A program made the position numbers and the translations under genes. Below the pieces are notes generated by a model. The model was not told the DNA's origin. It ran no database searches and saw nothing but the letters and a program-made list of their open reading frames with translations. Shown here piece by piece: positions 48,063 through 48,168 of a stretch of 48,168 nt of DNA (position 1 is its first letter; every line of letters begins with the position of its first letter). Source of the stretch: Christensenellaceae bacterium (GTDB taxonomy: Bacteria; Bacillota; Clostridia; Christensenellales; UBA1242); NCBI GenBank assembly GCA_031262595.1, contig JAISHI010000007.1, positions 1-48,168 of the forward strand, written 5' to 3'.

Positions 48063-48168
48063 TGCAACACTTGCGCGCGAGAAATCGCGTTGTCGAGTAT
48101 GAACTCAAGAAACTTAATATCACACAAACAAAGACATAAAAACTAAGGTTTTAATGTTCTTGTCAATT

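Noticed and set aside
47941-48123. 60-residue minus-strand frame at the right edge
   Set aside because: It overlaps the promoter and the 18-bp motif; its FVIMHK-like peptide is just the translation of that motif, as it is upstream of rpoB.
1-48168. tRNA or rRNA genes, CRISPR arrays
   Set aside because: No cloverleaf with a GTTCRA arm in any intergenic region, no rRNA-like conserved stretches, and no regularly spaced repeats with unique spacers.

Overview
The window looks like chromosome from an uncultured, Firmicutes/Clostridia-like bacterium of moderate GC, with arginine, alanine and glutamate codons rich in CGC/GCG/GAA. Evidence for this placement: rpoB (1246 aa) and rpoC (1178 aa) of low-GC Gram-positive size, a DegV protein, a PASTA-bearing class B penicillin-binding protein, a DUF1540 protein, SecG, and no outer-membrane genes. 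Core genes are scattered rather than in the usual large clusters: tuf is alone and rpoBC lacks rplJL. This suggests a rearranged or reduced genome. The taxonomic reading is an inference; no rRNA gene is present.

Layout. 1-0.9 kb: 3' part of an IS30-type transposase. 0.9-11 kb: trpS-smpB, uncharacterised proteins, a PlsC-Nudix fusion, a 1043-residue coiled-coil protein and tuf. 11-19.4 kb: accessory-rich stretch with a class III Fic enzyme, an exported protein, rplI followed by a type II restriction-modification pair, a GlmU-like protein with a collapsed uridyltransferase half, a kinase-fold protein, deoC and a zeta-type kinase. 19.4-27.5 kb: rpoB, rpoC, secG. 27.5-30.2 kb: an AT-richer island with Nudix, histidine phosphatase and a frameshifted radical SAM protein, divergent from a small XRE regulator. 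30.2-34.1 kb: a strong promoter, a long hairpin RNA, rsmH, an FtsL-like protein and ftsI/spoVD. 34.1-48.2 kb: a P-loop protein, a duplicated type IV secretion pilin-like protein, tig, murA, degV, ftsW, an inositol-monophosphatase-like enzyme, thiI, a poly-G-promoter cassette, asd, a 52-residue membrane protein, a phosphodiesterase, an adhesin-like protein and a membrane-anchored protein. The window ends just after a strong outward-facing promoter.

Functional themes: translation and its quality control (trpS, smpB, tuf, rplI, rsmH, thiI, tig), transcription (rpoBC), protein export (secG), peptidoglycan and division (glmU-like, murA, ftsI, ftsW, asd), nucleotide salvage (deoC, Nudix), and a scatter of conflict or toxin-type genes (Fic, zeta, restriction-modification, IS30).

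The most striking observations are four. (1) Many genes have a well-formed -35/-10 promoter only 5-7 bases before the start codon and no Shine-Dalgarno, which predicts widespread leaderless transcripts and corrects several start sites. (2) An uncharacterised gene between thiI and asd has a run of ten G in its promoter spacer and is bracketed by 21-bp direct repeats that each carry a neighbour's -35 box. (3) A roughly 85-nt rod-like hairpin RNA starts exactly where the rsmH-operon promoter predicts. (4) A radical SAM / phosphatase / Nudix / XRE island contains a one-base frameshift.
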